Below are positions 19,223 through 27,622 of a stretch of DNA of 64,000 nucleotides, one piece after another. Under the pieces are notes generated by a model, which ran no database searches, was not told the origin of the DNA, and saw nothing but the letters and a program-made list of their open reading frames with translations. The translations under genes were made by a program, and so were the position numbers. The stretch is taken from positions 62,001-126,000 of the forward strand of contig NZ_AXAJ01000002.1 of NCBI RefSeq assembly GCF_000472445.1, read 5' to 3'. Source of the DNA: Burkholderia sp. WSM2230. GTDB taxonomy: Bacteria > Pseudomonadota > Gammaproteobacteria > Burkholderiales > Burkholderiaceae. The first letter of the stretch is position 1; every line of letters starts with the position of its first letter.

Positions 19223-20149
19223 TTGACCGATTCCGAGGCGCTGCAGCGGGCCCAGGCAGTCCGCCGCTTCAATCGCTTTTACACGCGGCTTATCGGAGCT
19301 CTGCACGAACACCTGGCTCAGAGCTCCTTCTCGCTGACCGAGGTGCGCGTGCTGCACGAGCTGTCGCGTGGACGCGCGCAGACGGCGTCGGTGCTCGGCC
19401 GTGCGCTGGGACTGGACAGTGGTTATCTGAGCCGCTTACTCACCAATTTTGAACGACGCGATCTCATCACGCGCCGGCCGTCCGAGACGGACGCGCGCCA
19501 GTCGTTGATCGCACTCACACATAACGGCCACGCGGCTTACGCACCGCTCGACGCCGCCGCCAATCAGGAAGTGCTCGAGTTGCTGGACAAGCTCAGCGAA
19601 GCATCGCAGGAGCAGTTGATTGCCGCGATGAACGTCGTCGAAAGGCTGCTTGGCGACAAGCCGCCGCATGACGCTGTGGAACTACGGGCGCCGCGCGCCG
19701 GCGAATGCGGCTGGATCGTGCATCGGCAGGCGCAGTGGTTTGCCGCCCAATACGGATGGGACGAGTCGTTCGAGGGACTGCTCGCGCGCGTGGTTGCCGA
19801 CTACACGCAGCGCAACGATACGGTGCGCGAAGTCTGCGTCGTTGCGGATCAGCACGGCACGGTGGTTGGCGCGGTATGCGTCGTCGCGGTATCGACGACG
19901 GTCGCCGGCGTGCGGCTCCTGTGGGTCGAACCGGACCTGCAGCGCCGTGGCATCGCCACTCGCTTAATGACAGAAGCAACACGCTTTGCGCGGCGCGCGG
20001 GTTATACGAAGTTGACGCTGACCACGGCCAGCACGCTGGAACAGGCGCGGCGCCTGTGCGAGCGCGCCGGTTTCGAGCTCGTCAACGCGGCGCCGGAGCG
20101 CCGTTTCGGCAAGGACCTGATGATCGAGCGCTGGGAGCTCGGCCTGTAG
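19223..20149 (+). CDS. MarR-type regulator fused to a GNAT acetyltransferase (TTG start)
   Basis: A 308-residue two-domain protein. Residues 1 to about 145 are a MarR winged helix (FSLTEVRVLHELSRG, LGRALGLDSGYLSRLLTNFERRDLI, RRPSETDARQSLIALT). Residues about 155-308 are a GNAT N-acetyltransferase, with the acetyl-CoA loop in LWVEPDLQRRGIATRLM and the C-terminal TTASTLEQARRLCERAGF. The start is TTG at 19223, eight bases after GGAG at 19211-19214. Such fusions are widespread in Actinobacteria and Proteobacteria, but neither substrate nor target is known. It is divergent from nagR across 363 bases that hold the nagR operator. Confidence 0.88.
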   Translation: MTDSEALQRAQAVRRFNRFYTRLIGALHEHLAQSSFSLTEVRVLHELSRGRAQTASVLGRALGLDSGYLSRLLTNFERRDLITRRPSETDARQSLIALTHNGHAAYAPLDAAANQEVLELLDKLSEASQEQLIAAMNVVERLLGDKPPHDAVELRAPRAGECGWIVHRQAQWFAAQYGWDESFEGLLARVVADYTQRNDTVREVCVVADQHGTVVGAVCVVAVSTTVAGVRLLWVEPDLQRRGIATRLMTEATRFARRAGYTKLTLTTASTLEQARRLCERAGFELVNAAPERRFGKDLMIERWELGL

Positions 20150-20158
20150 GAGGCTGCC

Positions 20159-20971
20159 TTAGAACGACGGCACCACCGAACCCTTGAACTGCGTCTTGAT
20201 GAACTGGCGCACGTCTTCCGACTGGTACGCGGCCACCAGCTTCTTCACCCACGGCTTGTCCTTGTCCTGCGTGCGCACGGCGATCAGGTTCGCGTACGGG
20301 CTGTGAATGTCCTCGAGTGCGATTGCGTCTTTGGTCGGCTGCAGGCCGGCGGCCAGCGCGAAGTTGGTGTTGATCGCGGCTGCGTCGACATCCGCGAGCG
20401 AGCGCGGCAACTGCGCGGCATCCAGTTCGACGAGCTTGATCTTCTTCGGATTGTCGGCCACGTCGAGCGCCGTCGCGTTATTGCCGTTCGTGCCCGCGCC
20501 CGCCTTGAGCTTGATCACGCCTTGCGCTTGCAGGAGGAGCAGCGCACGGTTCTCGTTCGACGGATCGTTCGGCACCGCGACCTTCGCACCCTGCGGCAGA
20601 TCCTTCACCGACTTCAGCTTCTTCGAGTAGATGCCGAGCGGCGAAATGTACGTGAGCCCCGCGCTGACAATCTTGTAGCCGCGCTGCTTGATCTGGCTGT
20701 CGAGATACGGCTGGTGCTGGAAGCTGTTGGCGTCGAGGTCGCCCGCGTCGAGCGCGGCGTTCGGCTGCACGTAGTCGTTGAATTCCACGACCTTCACGTT
20801 CAGGCCTTCACGCCTGGCCACTTTCGTGACGACTTCCCAGATCTGCGCATCCGGCCCGCTGATGGTACCGACCTTGATGGCTTTGTCGTCGGCATGAGCG
20901 CCGAAGCTGGTGACGATCGCCGCGCCGGCGATCACTGCGGAGAGGGCTTTGAGGATGTTTCTGCGCTGCAT
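20159..20971 (-). CDS. MetQ/NlpA-family substrate-binding protein, orphan
   Basis: Periplasmic binding protein of the D-methionine (NlpA) family, 270 residues. The N-terminus MQRRNILKALSAVIAGAAIV...FGAHA looks like a cleaved signal peptide ending AHA-DD. There is no lipobox cysteine, unlike most MetQ lipoproteins. Family motifs are KVGTISGPDAQIWEVV, VVEFNDYVQPN, DANSFQHQPYLD, and VPNDPSNENRALLLLQAQG. No metN ATPase or metI permease is adjacent; it converges on the MarR-GNAT gene with nine bases between. The ligand (methionine or related) is inferred from family only. Confidence 0.85.
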   Translation of the reverse strand: MQRRNILKALSAVIAGAAIVTSFGAHADDKAIKVGTISGPDAQIWEVVTKVARREGLNVKVVEFNDYVQPNAALDAGDLDANSFQHQPYLDSQIKQRGYKIVSAGLTYISPLGIYSKKLKSVKDLPQGAKVAVPNDPSNENRALLLLQAQGVIKLKAGAGTNGNNATALDVADNPKKIKLVELDAAQLPRSLADVDAAAINTNFALAAGLQPTKDAIALEDIHSPYANLIAVRTQDKDKPWVKKLVAAYQSEDVRQFIKTQFKGSVVPSF

Positions 20972-21128
20972 GTAATTCTCGCTGTTTCTGAACGGATCCA
21001 TTGGAAAACGGATTCGGGTGATAGCCGGAGACCGCTGCTAACCACACACATGTGCCGCGCAAATGACGTGGCGCCGCCGGCTGGACCGTAAATCGTCTCA
21101 CATGCTGCGCAAGATGGGAAATACCGCA

Positions 21129-21148
21129 ATCGCATATGAGTATGCGAT
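21129..21148. promoter_or_regulatory. 7-bp inverted repeat between metQ-like and yciI genes
   Basis: ATCGCAT-N6-ATGCGAT is a perfect inverted repeat in the 270-base divergent gap, 158 bases from the MetQ-like start and 94 from the YciI start. Possible operator for either gene; no known consensus is matched. Confidence 0.35.
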
Positions 21149-21241
21149 GCACGCTGGCGAATGAGCCGCGCGGTGGCCGATAATTGCAGACGTTGCCGCG
21201 AGTTCCGCGGCATGTTCATTTGCGTGCGAGGACGCCCATCC

Positions 21242-21532
21242 ATGTATGTCATCAACCTGATCTACACCGCGCCGCTCGAGCGGATCGACGACGCGCTGGA
21301 AGCGCATCGCGCGTTTGTGGCAAAGCAGTTTGAGGACGGTGTGTTCGTTGCCGCCGGCCCGAAAGTGCCGCGCGACGGCGGCATCATTCTGGCGGTGCGC
21401 ATAGAGCGCGACAGACTCGACGCGATTCTCGCGACCGATCCGTTCGCCGTCCACAAACTCGCGCGTTATGAGGTGACGGAGTTCAAGACCACGCGGCTTG
21501 CGCCGGGGTTTAATCTGCCGATACCCGCTTGA
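21242..21532 (+). CDS. YciI-like protein
   Basis: A 96-residue protein of the YciI family, ferredoxin-like fold. It has the typical N-terminal strand MYVINLIYTAPLERIDD, an EAHRAFVAKQFEDGVFVAAGP middle shown by its core HRAFVAKQFEDG, and a final DPFAVHKLARYEVTEFKTT. The conserved His of HRAF and the DPF motif are the residues proposed for YciI active sites. The ATG at 21242 gives the family N-terminus; GAGG lies 11 bases before. The reaction is unknown. Confidence 0.85.
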   Translation: MYVINLIYTAPLERIDDALEAHRAFVAKQFEDGVFVAAGPKVPRDGGIILAVRIERDRLDAILATDPFAVHKLARYEVTEFKTTRLAPGFNLPIPA

Positions 21533-21645
21533 GGTTATTGGGCGGCCGCGCGAATTTGCTATGGCTGCGGCGCGGTTTTCGCACCGCTGTTACCGCGCGT
21601 CGTGCCGCATTCATGCGGCTCTCTCCGCTCGAATTGGACGCCGCG

Positions 21646-22263
21646 TCAGTCGAGCAGCAGCTTGATGTCGTGAACCCAGGGCGCGGCGCCCTGGCCGTCG
21701 CGCGCGAAGAGGCGTAGCTTGCCGTCGGTGTCGAACACGTAGCTCGCCGCGGTGTGGTCCATTGTGTAGCTGTCGGGCGTCTTGCCCGGCACTTTCGCGT
21801 AGTAGATGCGGAAATCTTTCGTTACCTTCTTGACCTGTGCATCGTCCGCGGGACGCAGGCCGACGAAGGTCGGATTGAACGCCGGCACATATTGCGCAAG
21901 CAGCGCGGCGGTATCGCGTTCGGGATCGACGGTGACGAACAGCACCTGCACCCGCTTCGCATCTTCGGGGCCCAGTTGCTGCAGCGCTTGCGAGAGCTCG
22001 GCCATGGTGGTCGGACACACGTCCGGGCAATGCGTATAGCCGAAGAACAGCACGACCACCTTGCCCTTGTAATCCGCCATTGTGCGAATCTTGCCGGACG
22101 TATCCGGCAGCGAAAAGTTGCTGCCGAACTGCGCGTTGCCGGTAATGTCCAGGTTCTGGAATGCCGGCTGCTCTTTGCCGCAACCGGCGACGAACAACGC
22201 GCCGCCGAGCGCGCAGGCAATCACAGCAGCACGCGCCGCGCGCGCGAAGCGGGTATCGAACAT
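21646..22263 (-). CDS. SCO1/SenC-family copper chaperone, lipoprotein
   Basis: Membrane-anchored thioredoxin-fold protein that delivers copper to the CuA site of cytochrome oxidase subunit II. The 205-residue precursor has a lipobox (ALFVAGC) near residue 28. The copper-binding CxxxC is in GYTHCPDVCPTTM, and the distal histidine lies in YTMDHTAASYVFD. The start at 22263 is five bases from the ctaB stop. The reading frame stays open far upstream through ctaB, but that extension is out of frame with ctaB and not real. Last gene of the heme A/oxidase assembly block. Confidence 0.94.
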   Translation of the reverse strand: MFDTRFARAARAAVIACALGGALFVAGCGKEQPAFQNLDITGNAQFGSNFSLPDTSGKIRTMADYKGKVVVLFFGYTHCPDVCPTTMAELSQALQQLGPEDAKRVQVLFVTVDPERDTAALLAQYVPAFNPTFVGLRPADDAQVKKVTKDFRIYYAKVPGKTPDSYTMDHTAASYVFDTDGKLRLFARDGQGAAPWVHDIKLLLD

Positions 22264-22268
22264 AGGGA

Positions 22269-23174
22269 TTACGCGCCGATCAGAACGCGCACATAGTGGT
22301 CGACCAGCAGCGCCGCGAATAGCAGCGACAGATAGACGATCGAATAACGGAAGGTTCGGCGCGCCAGATCGTCCGAATACTCGCGGTAGATCTTCCACGC
22401 ATAGGCGAGAAACACCGCGCCCAGCAAGACGGCCGCGGCAAGGTACACAACGCCGCTCATGCCGGAAATGAACGGCATCATCGTGACGGCGAAGAGAATC
22501 ACCGTGTAAAGCAGGATGTGCAAGCGCGTGTACTTCTCGCCGTGCGTGTTCGGCAGCATGGGCAGGCCGGCGTTTTCGTAGTCTTTGCGGCGATAGAGCG
22601 CGAGCGCCCAGAAGTGCGGCGGGGTCCATACGAAAATGATCAGCACGAGAATCCACGCGTCGCCCGGCAGGTGGCCAGTCACGGCCGCCCAGCCGAGCGC
22701 CGGCGGCATGGCGCCCGACGCGCCGCCGATCACGATGTTTTGCGGCGTGGCCGGCTTGAGCAGCAGCGTGTAGATGACCGCATAGCCGACGAAGGTAGCG
22801 AGCGTGAGCCACATGGTGAGCGGATTCGCGAACGTGTAGAGCGTCCACATGCCGAGGCCGCCGAGCACGGCCGAGAACAGCAGAATTTGCGCAGTAGTGA
22901 TTTCGCCGCGCGCCGACGGACGCCACGAGGTGCGCCGCATCTTCGCGTCGATCTTCTGCTCGACGAGGCAGTTGATTGCAAACGCGGCGCCGGCCAGCAA
23001 CCAGATGCCGATAGTGCCGCCGATAAGAACGGTCCACGGCACCATGCCCGGCGTCGACAGAAACATGCCGATGACGGCGCAGAACACCGCAAGTTGCGTG
23101 ACGCGCGGCTTGGTCAGTGCGATGTACTGGGACATCCGGCTGCCGGGCGTTTGGGAAAGTGTTGTGCTGTCCAT
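22269..23174 (-). CDS. ctaB: Protoheme IX farnesyltransferase (heme O synthase)
   Basis: UbiA-family inner-membrane prenyltransferase that adds a farnesyl chain to heme B. The 301 residues form about nine hydrophobic segments. The first substrate-binding motif is [15 protein letters not shown], followed by [33 protein letters not shown] in the middle is typical, shown by its core [16 protein letters not shown]. It follows ctaA closely (stop of ctaA at 23181) and precedes the SCO1 gene, which fits a heme A and copper assembly transcript. Confidence 0.96.
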   Translation of the reverse strand: MDSTTLSQTPGSRMSQYIALTKPRVTQLAVFCAVIGMFLSTPGMVPWTVLIGGTIGIWLLAGAAFAINCLVEQKIDAKMRRTSWRPSARGEITTAQILLFSAVLGGLGMWTLYTFANPLTMWLTLATFVGYAVIYTLLLKPATPQNIVIGGASGAMPPALGWAAVTGHLPGDAWILVLIIFVWTPPHFWALALYRRKDYENAGLPMLPNTHGEKYTRLHILLYTVILFAVTMMPFISGMSGVVYLAAAVLLGAVFLAYAWKIYREYSDDLARRTFRYSIVYLSLLFAALLVDHYVRVLIGA

Positions 23175-23180
23175 GTGGAG

Positions 23181-24290
23181 TCACGCTGGCGCGGCATCGC
23201 GCGCGGGCAACACGGCGCGGCCGGGACGGCTATAAGCGATTCGAAAGTTTAACATAACGAGCAGCAGCAACAGGACCGCCGCGCCGCCGTTATGAGCTAC
23301 CGCAATAGGCAGCGGCCATTGCAGAACGATGTTTGACAACCCGGTGACGAACTGGACCAGCACCACCAGCAATACGCCGTCCGCCGGACGCCGCAGCGAC
23401 TCGAAGCGGCGCAGCCTCAGCGCAAACCAGACGAGGTAGGCAATCACGACGAACGCGAACGTTCGATGCGTCCAGTGGATGGCGACCAGCGCGTCCTGCG
23501 TGATCATGTCGCCGTCGCCTGTCATGCCGAGCGCGCGCCACAGGTGGAAGCCGTGAGTGAAGTCCATGGACGGGACCCATTGTCCATTGCACGTGGGGAA
23601 GTCCGTGCACGCGAGTACCGCATAGTTCGTGCTCACCCAGCCACCCAGCGCGATCTGCGCGATCAGCAGCACGAGCCCGGCGAGGGCCGCGGCACGCCAG
23701 CGCGCCGCCTCCGGCTCGTAGGCGGGCAGCGGCGTTTGCCGCGCGGCGAGCCAGCCGAGCGTGCCCAGCAGAGCGAGACCGAGTAGCAGATGCGTCGTCA
23801 CGATGACCGGCTGCAGTTTCATGGTCACCGTCCACGCCCCGAACGCGCCTTGCACGAGAATCAGAAGCAGCAGCGAAGTTGGCCACCACGGCGACACGTG
23901 CAACGGCCGGCGCTTGATGCGCGCGACCCACGCGATGACCGTCTGCGCGATGATCAGCACGCCGATTGCCATTGCGAAGTAGCGGTGGATCATTTCGATC
24001 CAGGCCTTCGTCATGCTGACGGGGCCGGTGGGCATAGCCTGATGCGCGGCGGTGATGGCCGCGTGCGCGATAAACGGCGACGACGTGCCGTAGCAGCCGG
24101 GCCAGTCTGGACAACCAAGCCCGGAATCCGTGAGACGCGTGAAGCCGCCGAACATCACGAGGTCGAGCGTGAGAAACGTGGTGAGCCAGACGAGCTTGCG
24201 GAACTTGTTGTCGTCGGCCTTCACCCATACGTAGGACAGCGGCAACAACGCGATACACAAGCCGATCAGGCCCAATTGCAGTACGAACAT
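23181..24290 (-). CDS. ctaA: Heme A synthase (COX15/CtaA)
   Basis: Inner-membrane monooxygenase-like enzyme that oxidises heme O to heme A. The 369 residues have eight hydrophobic segments. Family motifs are FGGFTRLTDSGLGCPDWPGCYG with its core RLTDSGLGCPDWPGC, MIHRYFAMAIGVL and HWTHRTFAFVVI, which carry heme-ligand histidines. It lies between a SCO-like membrane protein and ctaB. Confidence 0.95.
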   Translation of the reverse strand: MFVLQLGLIGLCIALLPLSYVWVKADDNKFRKLVWLTTFLTLDLVMFGGFTRLTDSGLGCPDWPGCYGTSSPFIAHAAITAAHQAMPTGPVSMTKAWIEMIHRYFAMAIGVLIIAQTVIAWVARIKRRPLHVSPWWPTSLLLLILVQGAFGAWTVTMKLQPVIVTTHLLLGLALLGTLGWLAARQTPLPAYEPEAARWRAAALAGLVLLIAQIALGGWVSTNYAVLACTDFPTCNGQWVPSMDFTHGFHLWRALGMTGDGDMITQDALVAIHWTHRTFAFVVIAYLVWFALRLRRFESLRRPADGVLLVVLVQFVTGLSNIVLQWPLPIAVAHNGGAAVLLLLLVMLNFRIAYSRPGRAVLPARDAAPA

Positions 24291-24312
24291 CTTGATTACC
24301 CTTGTTGCGGCA

Positions 24313-25002
24313 TCAGCCGATACGCGACCACTTCAGCAGTTTGGTCACGTCGCCTTTGATCTTGCTCGGGTTCGGATCTTTCGGGAAACGCATCATCAGA
24401 TTGCCGTTCGGATCGACCATGTAGATATGGTCCGAAACTTTGGTGCCCTTGTCGACCGGCAGCCACGCCGATACCTGCGCCAGATCAGCAATCAGCATGT
24501 CCGTGTCCGGGTACGCCTTTTGTATCACGTCCGCGACGTTGCCTGCGTCCGTACGCAGCCACACTTCCACGACGCGCTCGCGTTCCGGGCCCTGCGCCGC
24601 GCGGATTTGCCGCATGAAGTAGAGCTTCGTGGCGCACGCCTTGTCGCACGAGCTGTTGTCGACGGAAATCAGCAGCCAGTGGCCGCGCAGCGAGGCGAGC
24701 TTCGCCGGCTTGCCGTCTTCGCCGGTGACGACGAGCGATTCGGGAATCGGCCGTTGCGGTTCGATGAGCGTGCCGTAGCTTGTGGTGCCGCCCGTCGGCT
24801 TGACCACGTAGTACATGAAGTACGAGATAGCGATCGGCGCGCCGCAGACGATGGCCAGCAGCAGCAGCATCCAGCGTCCGCTTTTCCACGAGCCCCGGCC
24901 GTTGGGTTGGCCGGGCATCGGCTTGACCGCAGCGCGCGTGGCGGCGGATTTCGTGCCGGCGGGCTTGCCGGATTGTGGCGAACGGGGAGATTGCGTGGAC
25001 AC
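24313..25002 (-). CDS. Membrane-anchored SCO/thioredoxin-like protein of the oxidase cluster (GTG start)
   Basis: A 229-residue protein with a basic cytoplasmic N-terminus, one membrane segment (WMLLLLAIVCGAPIAISYFM) and a periplasmic thioredoxin-like domain: LASLRGHWLLISVDNSSCDKACATKLYFM, in which the CxxxC of SSCDKACAT mimics the SCO copper site, and HIYMVDPNGNLMMRFP near the end. Position between SURF1 and ctaA suggests a role in oxidase copper or redox assembly. GTG at 25002 has AAAGAGG seven bases upstream; an upstream in-frame ATG is within the neighbouring gene. Function inferred from fold and location. Confidence 0.8.
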   Translation of the reverse strand: MSTQSPRSPQSGKPAGTKSAATRAAVKPMPGQPNGRGSWKSGRWMLLLLAIVCGAPIAISYFMYYVVKPTGGTTSYGTLIEPQRPIPESLVVTGEDGKPAKLASLRGHWLLISVDNSSCDKACATKLYFMRQIRAAQGPERERVVEVWLRTDAGNVADVIQKAYPDTDMLIADLAQVSAWLPVDKGTKVSDHIYMVDPNGNLMMRFPKDPNPSKIKGDVTKLLKWSRIG

Positions 25003-25069
25003 TACATGACCTCTTTCAATGATTGTGCGGCTGGCGCCGAACTCCCGTGGAGCCGCGCAGCGCGCTGCA

Positions 25070-25786
25070 TTACACACCGGGCGCGTGCTCTTTTCGGGCT
25101 GCGCGGCGCGCTGCGTACAGGCCGAACACCAGGGCCGCCGCCGCCATGCCCCACCACTGGAACATGTAGCCGTAATTGCGCTCGACGCCGCTCGTGGGAG
25201 CCGGCCAATCGCGCACGAGCCTGTCGCCGTCGTCGCTCAGTTGCTGGATCACGAACGGTTGCAAAGGCAGTCCGGTTTCAGCGGCGTATGCGGCAACGTC
25301 AAGATTCTGGCGAATCAACTGATGCGCGGCTGAACCGCCCTGGCCGAGCTCGTATGCGCGCGACGCATCCGCGCGCGCGATGCCCTCGATTTCGATCTCG
25401 CCCGAGGGCGTCGCGTACGGCGCGATCGTCTCGCGATTGTTCATATTGCGCGGCAACCATCCGCGGTTGACGAGCACATACCCGCCGTCGGCGAGTTTAA
25501 AGGGCATCACGACGTAAAAGCCCGGTTGATCGTTATACGGACGATTGTCGAGATACACGACCTTGTCCGCGACAAAGGTGCCACGGGCCTTCACGCGGTG
25601 AAATTCGATGTCTTTCAATGCCACCGGTGCTCCGGTGACGGGTAGAGCGGGCGCGTTTTCGAACTGCGTGATGCGCGCCTCGAGCGCTTCCTTCTGTTGC
25701 GCGCGCTCGCGCTGCCAGAAACCGAGCCGAACCGTCACCGCGACGACGAGCAGGATCAACAAGACGGGAACGAGCCGGAATTTCAT
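25070..25786 (-). CDS. SURF1-family cytochrome oxidase assembly protein
   Basis: Inner-membrane protein needed for heme A insertion into cytochrome aa3 oxidase. The 238 residues show the SURF1 plan: an N-terminal membrane helix (VPVLLILLVVAVTVRLGFWQ), a periplasmic domain (VVYLDNRPYNDQPGFYVVMPF, cores LDNRPY and VNRGWLPR), and a C-terminal helix (YMFQWWGMAAAALVFGLYA). ATG at 25786 has GGAG upstream. Transcribed toward ctaA; divergent from the small DUF2909 gene. Confidence 0.92.
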   Translation of the reverse strand: MKFRLVPVLLILLVVAVTVRLGFWQRERAQQKEALEARITQFENAPALPVTGAPVALKDIEFHRVKARGTFVADKVVYLDNRPYNDQPGFYVVMPFKLADGGYVLVNRGWLPRNMNNRETIAPYATPSGEIEIEGIARADASRAYELGQGGSAAHQLIRQNLDVAAYAAETGLPLQPFVIQQLSDDGDRLVRDWPAPTSGVERNYGYMFQWWGMAAAALVFGLYAARRAARKEHAPGV

Positions 25787-25897
25787 CGACCGCACTCCAG
25801 GCTCGCGCCGCGCGTCGCGAGGAACGCGGGGCAAACGCCTGCGCGCGGTGAGATAATGACTATCTTGCCTTCGCGCTTTTCCGTTTCAGCAGGTTCC

Positions 25898-26107
25898 ATG
25901 CACATTCTCGTTCCCATTGCCTTTGCACTGATCATCGCCAGCATGGTGTCAGCGCTGTACTTCATGATGCATGACAAGGGCAAAACCAAGCGGATGGTCT
26001 GGTCGCTCGCCACGCGAGTCGGACTGTCGATCTCGCTGTTCCTCTTCATCCTGTTCGCCTACTGGATGGGCTGGATTCACTCGACCGGTATTCCGTACGG
26101 GCGCTGA
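25898..26107 (+). CDS. DUF2909 twin-transmembrane small protein
   Basis: A 69-residue protein with two hydrophobic helices (HILVPIAFALIIASMVSALY; VGLSISLFLFILFAYWMGW) joined by a basic loop (MHDKGKTKRMVW). It belongs to DUF2909, often found beside cytochrome oxidase genes; the function is unknown but an assembly or stability role is plausible. It is the only plus-strand gene inside the oxidase block. I chose ATG at 25898; an in-frame ATG at 25856 would add 14 unconserved residues. Confidence 0.8.
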   Translation: MHILVPIAFALIIASMVSALYFMMHDKGKTKRMVWSLATRVGLSISLFLFILFAYWMGWIHSTGIPYGR

Positions 26108-26163
26108 GTCCGGCGAAAGACTCCCGCTGCCCTGAATCGCTGCTTTAAACCGCAGCTTCAAAC

Positions 26164-26194
26164 AAAAAGCCGCCCTGACAGGGTCGAGGGCGGC
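26164..26194 (-). terminator. Terminator downstream of ctaE
   Basis: GCCGCCCT pairs with AGGGCGGC (8-bp stem, 10-base loop); on the minus strand a TTTTT run follows. It lies about 190 bases past the ctaE stop. It could also weakly stop DUF2909 transcripts from the other side. Confidence 0.7.
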
Positions 26195-26385
26195 GCTGCA
26201 TCCATTCTTCTCACCTGCTGCGGACGTTTCCGCGTACTGCTCGTTGCGTCGTGCTGCAGCGGCGTTTGTTTGCCGTACTTGCCGTACTTGCCGCGTTCGC
26301 GGCGCATCCCGAAAGACGCTACGCGACAGCCCGCGCACGGTGGTCCGCATTAGCGCGGACCTGGCCCGGCGCGGTCGCGCCAGTC

Positions 26386-27243
26386 TTACAGCCAGTACAC
26401 GACGACGTACAGTCCGAGCCAGACCACGTCCACGAAGTGCCAGTACCAGGCCGCGCCTTCGAACGCGAAGTGGTGATCCGCCGTGAAGTGTCCGCGGATC
26501 ATGCGCACCAGCACCACCGCCAGCATCGTGCCGCCGAGGAACACGTGAAAACCGTGGAAGCCGGTCAGCAGGAAGAACGTGGAGCCATACACGCCCGAAG
26601 CCAGCGTCAGGTTCAGTTCGTTATACGCGTGGAAATATTCGAAGCCCTGCAGGAACAGGAAGCAGACACCGAGCACGAGCGTAGCGGCCAGCCAGACAAT
26701 CGCCTTCCTGCGATGATTTTCACGCAGCGCGTGGTGCGACACCGTCAGCGTGGCGCCCGACGACAGCAGCAACGCCGTGTTGATGGTCGGCACCGGCCAG
26801 GGCGTCATCGACTTGAAGGTCGACACGAGCGACGCGGGGCCGTTGTTCGGCCACACCGCCGAGAAGTCCGGCCAGATCAGCTTGTAGTCGAGGCTTGCCA
26901 GTTCGTGCAGCGCGATGGCGCGTGCGTAAAACAGCGCGCCGAAGAAAGCGCCAAAGAACATGACTTCTGAGAAGATGAACCAGCTCATGCTCCAGCGGTA
27001 CGACTTGTCGACGTTCTTGCCGTACATGCCGCCTTCGGACTCGGCGATTGCGTCGCCGAACCAGTGCCACAACGTAAACAGCAGCCACAACAGACCGACG
27101 ACAACACCGATCGGCGCCAGTTCATGTTCGTTGATCCAGGCCGCCAGCGATCCAAGCATGATCAGCAAGCCAACAGCGGCGCTGATCGGATGCCGCGACG
27201 GATGCGGTACGAAATAGTACGGGCTCTCGTTTTGACCGCTCAT
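26386..27243 (-). CDS. ctaE: Cytochrome c oxidase subunit III
   Basis: Seven-helix inner-membrane subunit of the aa3 oxidase that stabilises the catalytic core. At 285 residues it matches bacterial CoxC. Motifs are YYFVPHPSRHPI at the N-terminus, MSWFIFSEVMFFGAFFGALFY (core FIFSEVMFFGAFF) and GFHGFHVFLGG near the C-terminus, ending AAWYWHFVDVVWLGLYVVVYW (core WYWHFVDVVWL). It follows a DUF2970 gene on the same strand. Confidence 0.97.
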   Translation of the reverse strand: MSGQNESPYYFVPHPSRHPISAAVGLLIMLGSLAAWINEHELAPIGVVVGLLWLLFTLWHWFGDAIAESEGGMYGKNVDKSYRWSMSWFIFSEVMFFGAFFGALFYARAIALHELASLDYKLIWPDFSAVWPNNGPASLVSTFKSMTPWPVPTINTALLLSSGATLTVSHHALRENHRRKAIVWLAATLVLGVCFLFLQGFEYFHAYNELNLTLASGVYGSTFFLLTGFHGFHVFLGGTMLAVVLVRMIRGHFTADHHFAFEGAAWYWHFVDVVWLGLYVVVYWL

Positions 27244-27374
27244 TCTTGATTCTCCACTTCAGTCCAGTTGTTCCGGAAGGTCCGGCTGCATCTTCGACGG
27301 CGCGTCTGTACCGCACCGCTTCACTCTAATTCGTGGGCGCCCAGCGCCCGGCCCTGCTTCGTGCCCGCGCCGGG

Positions 27375-27593
27375 TCAGCCGTGCTGGCCGACCACGGCGC
27401 GTACCACCAGAATCAGCACGCCGATGAAAATGGCCGTGCTGATCAGCGCGGCGATAATCACATGCAGCGGGTTCAACTGCGTCGCGTCGCTTTCGAGATC
27501 GCGCCGCTTGCGCACCCCAAAGAACGACCAGAACACCGCCCGCATCGACTGGCCAAAGCTGCTCTTGCGCGGGCCGCCGCTGTTATCGCTCAT
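27375..27593 (-). CDS. DUF2970 small membrane protein
   Basis: A 72-residue protein with a basic N-terminal segment (SFGQSMRAVFWSFFGVRKRR) and a single hydrophobic helix (IIAALISTAIFIGVLILVV). DUF2970 proteins sit between ctaG and ctaE in Burkholderiales oxidase operons; the role is unknown. The ATG at 27593 is chosen because the longer frame upstream overlaps ctaG and has no family similarity. Confidence 0.82.
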   Translation of the reverse strand: MSDNSGGPRKSSFGQSMRAVFWSFFGVRKRRDLESDATQLNPLHVIIAALISTAIFIGVLILVVRAVVGQHG

Positions 27594-27622
27594 GTTGTCT
27601 TCCTTCGCCCGGGCTTTGGCCG

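Noticed and set aside
22264..23184. A 512-codon open frame that fuses the SCO1 gene to an extra N-terminal 307 residues
   Set aside because: The extra part is an out-of-frame shadow of ctaB with Arg/His-rich, non-family sequence; SCO1 starts at 22263 with a proper lipobox.
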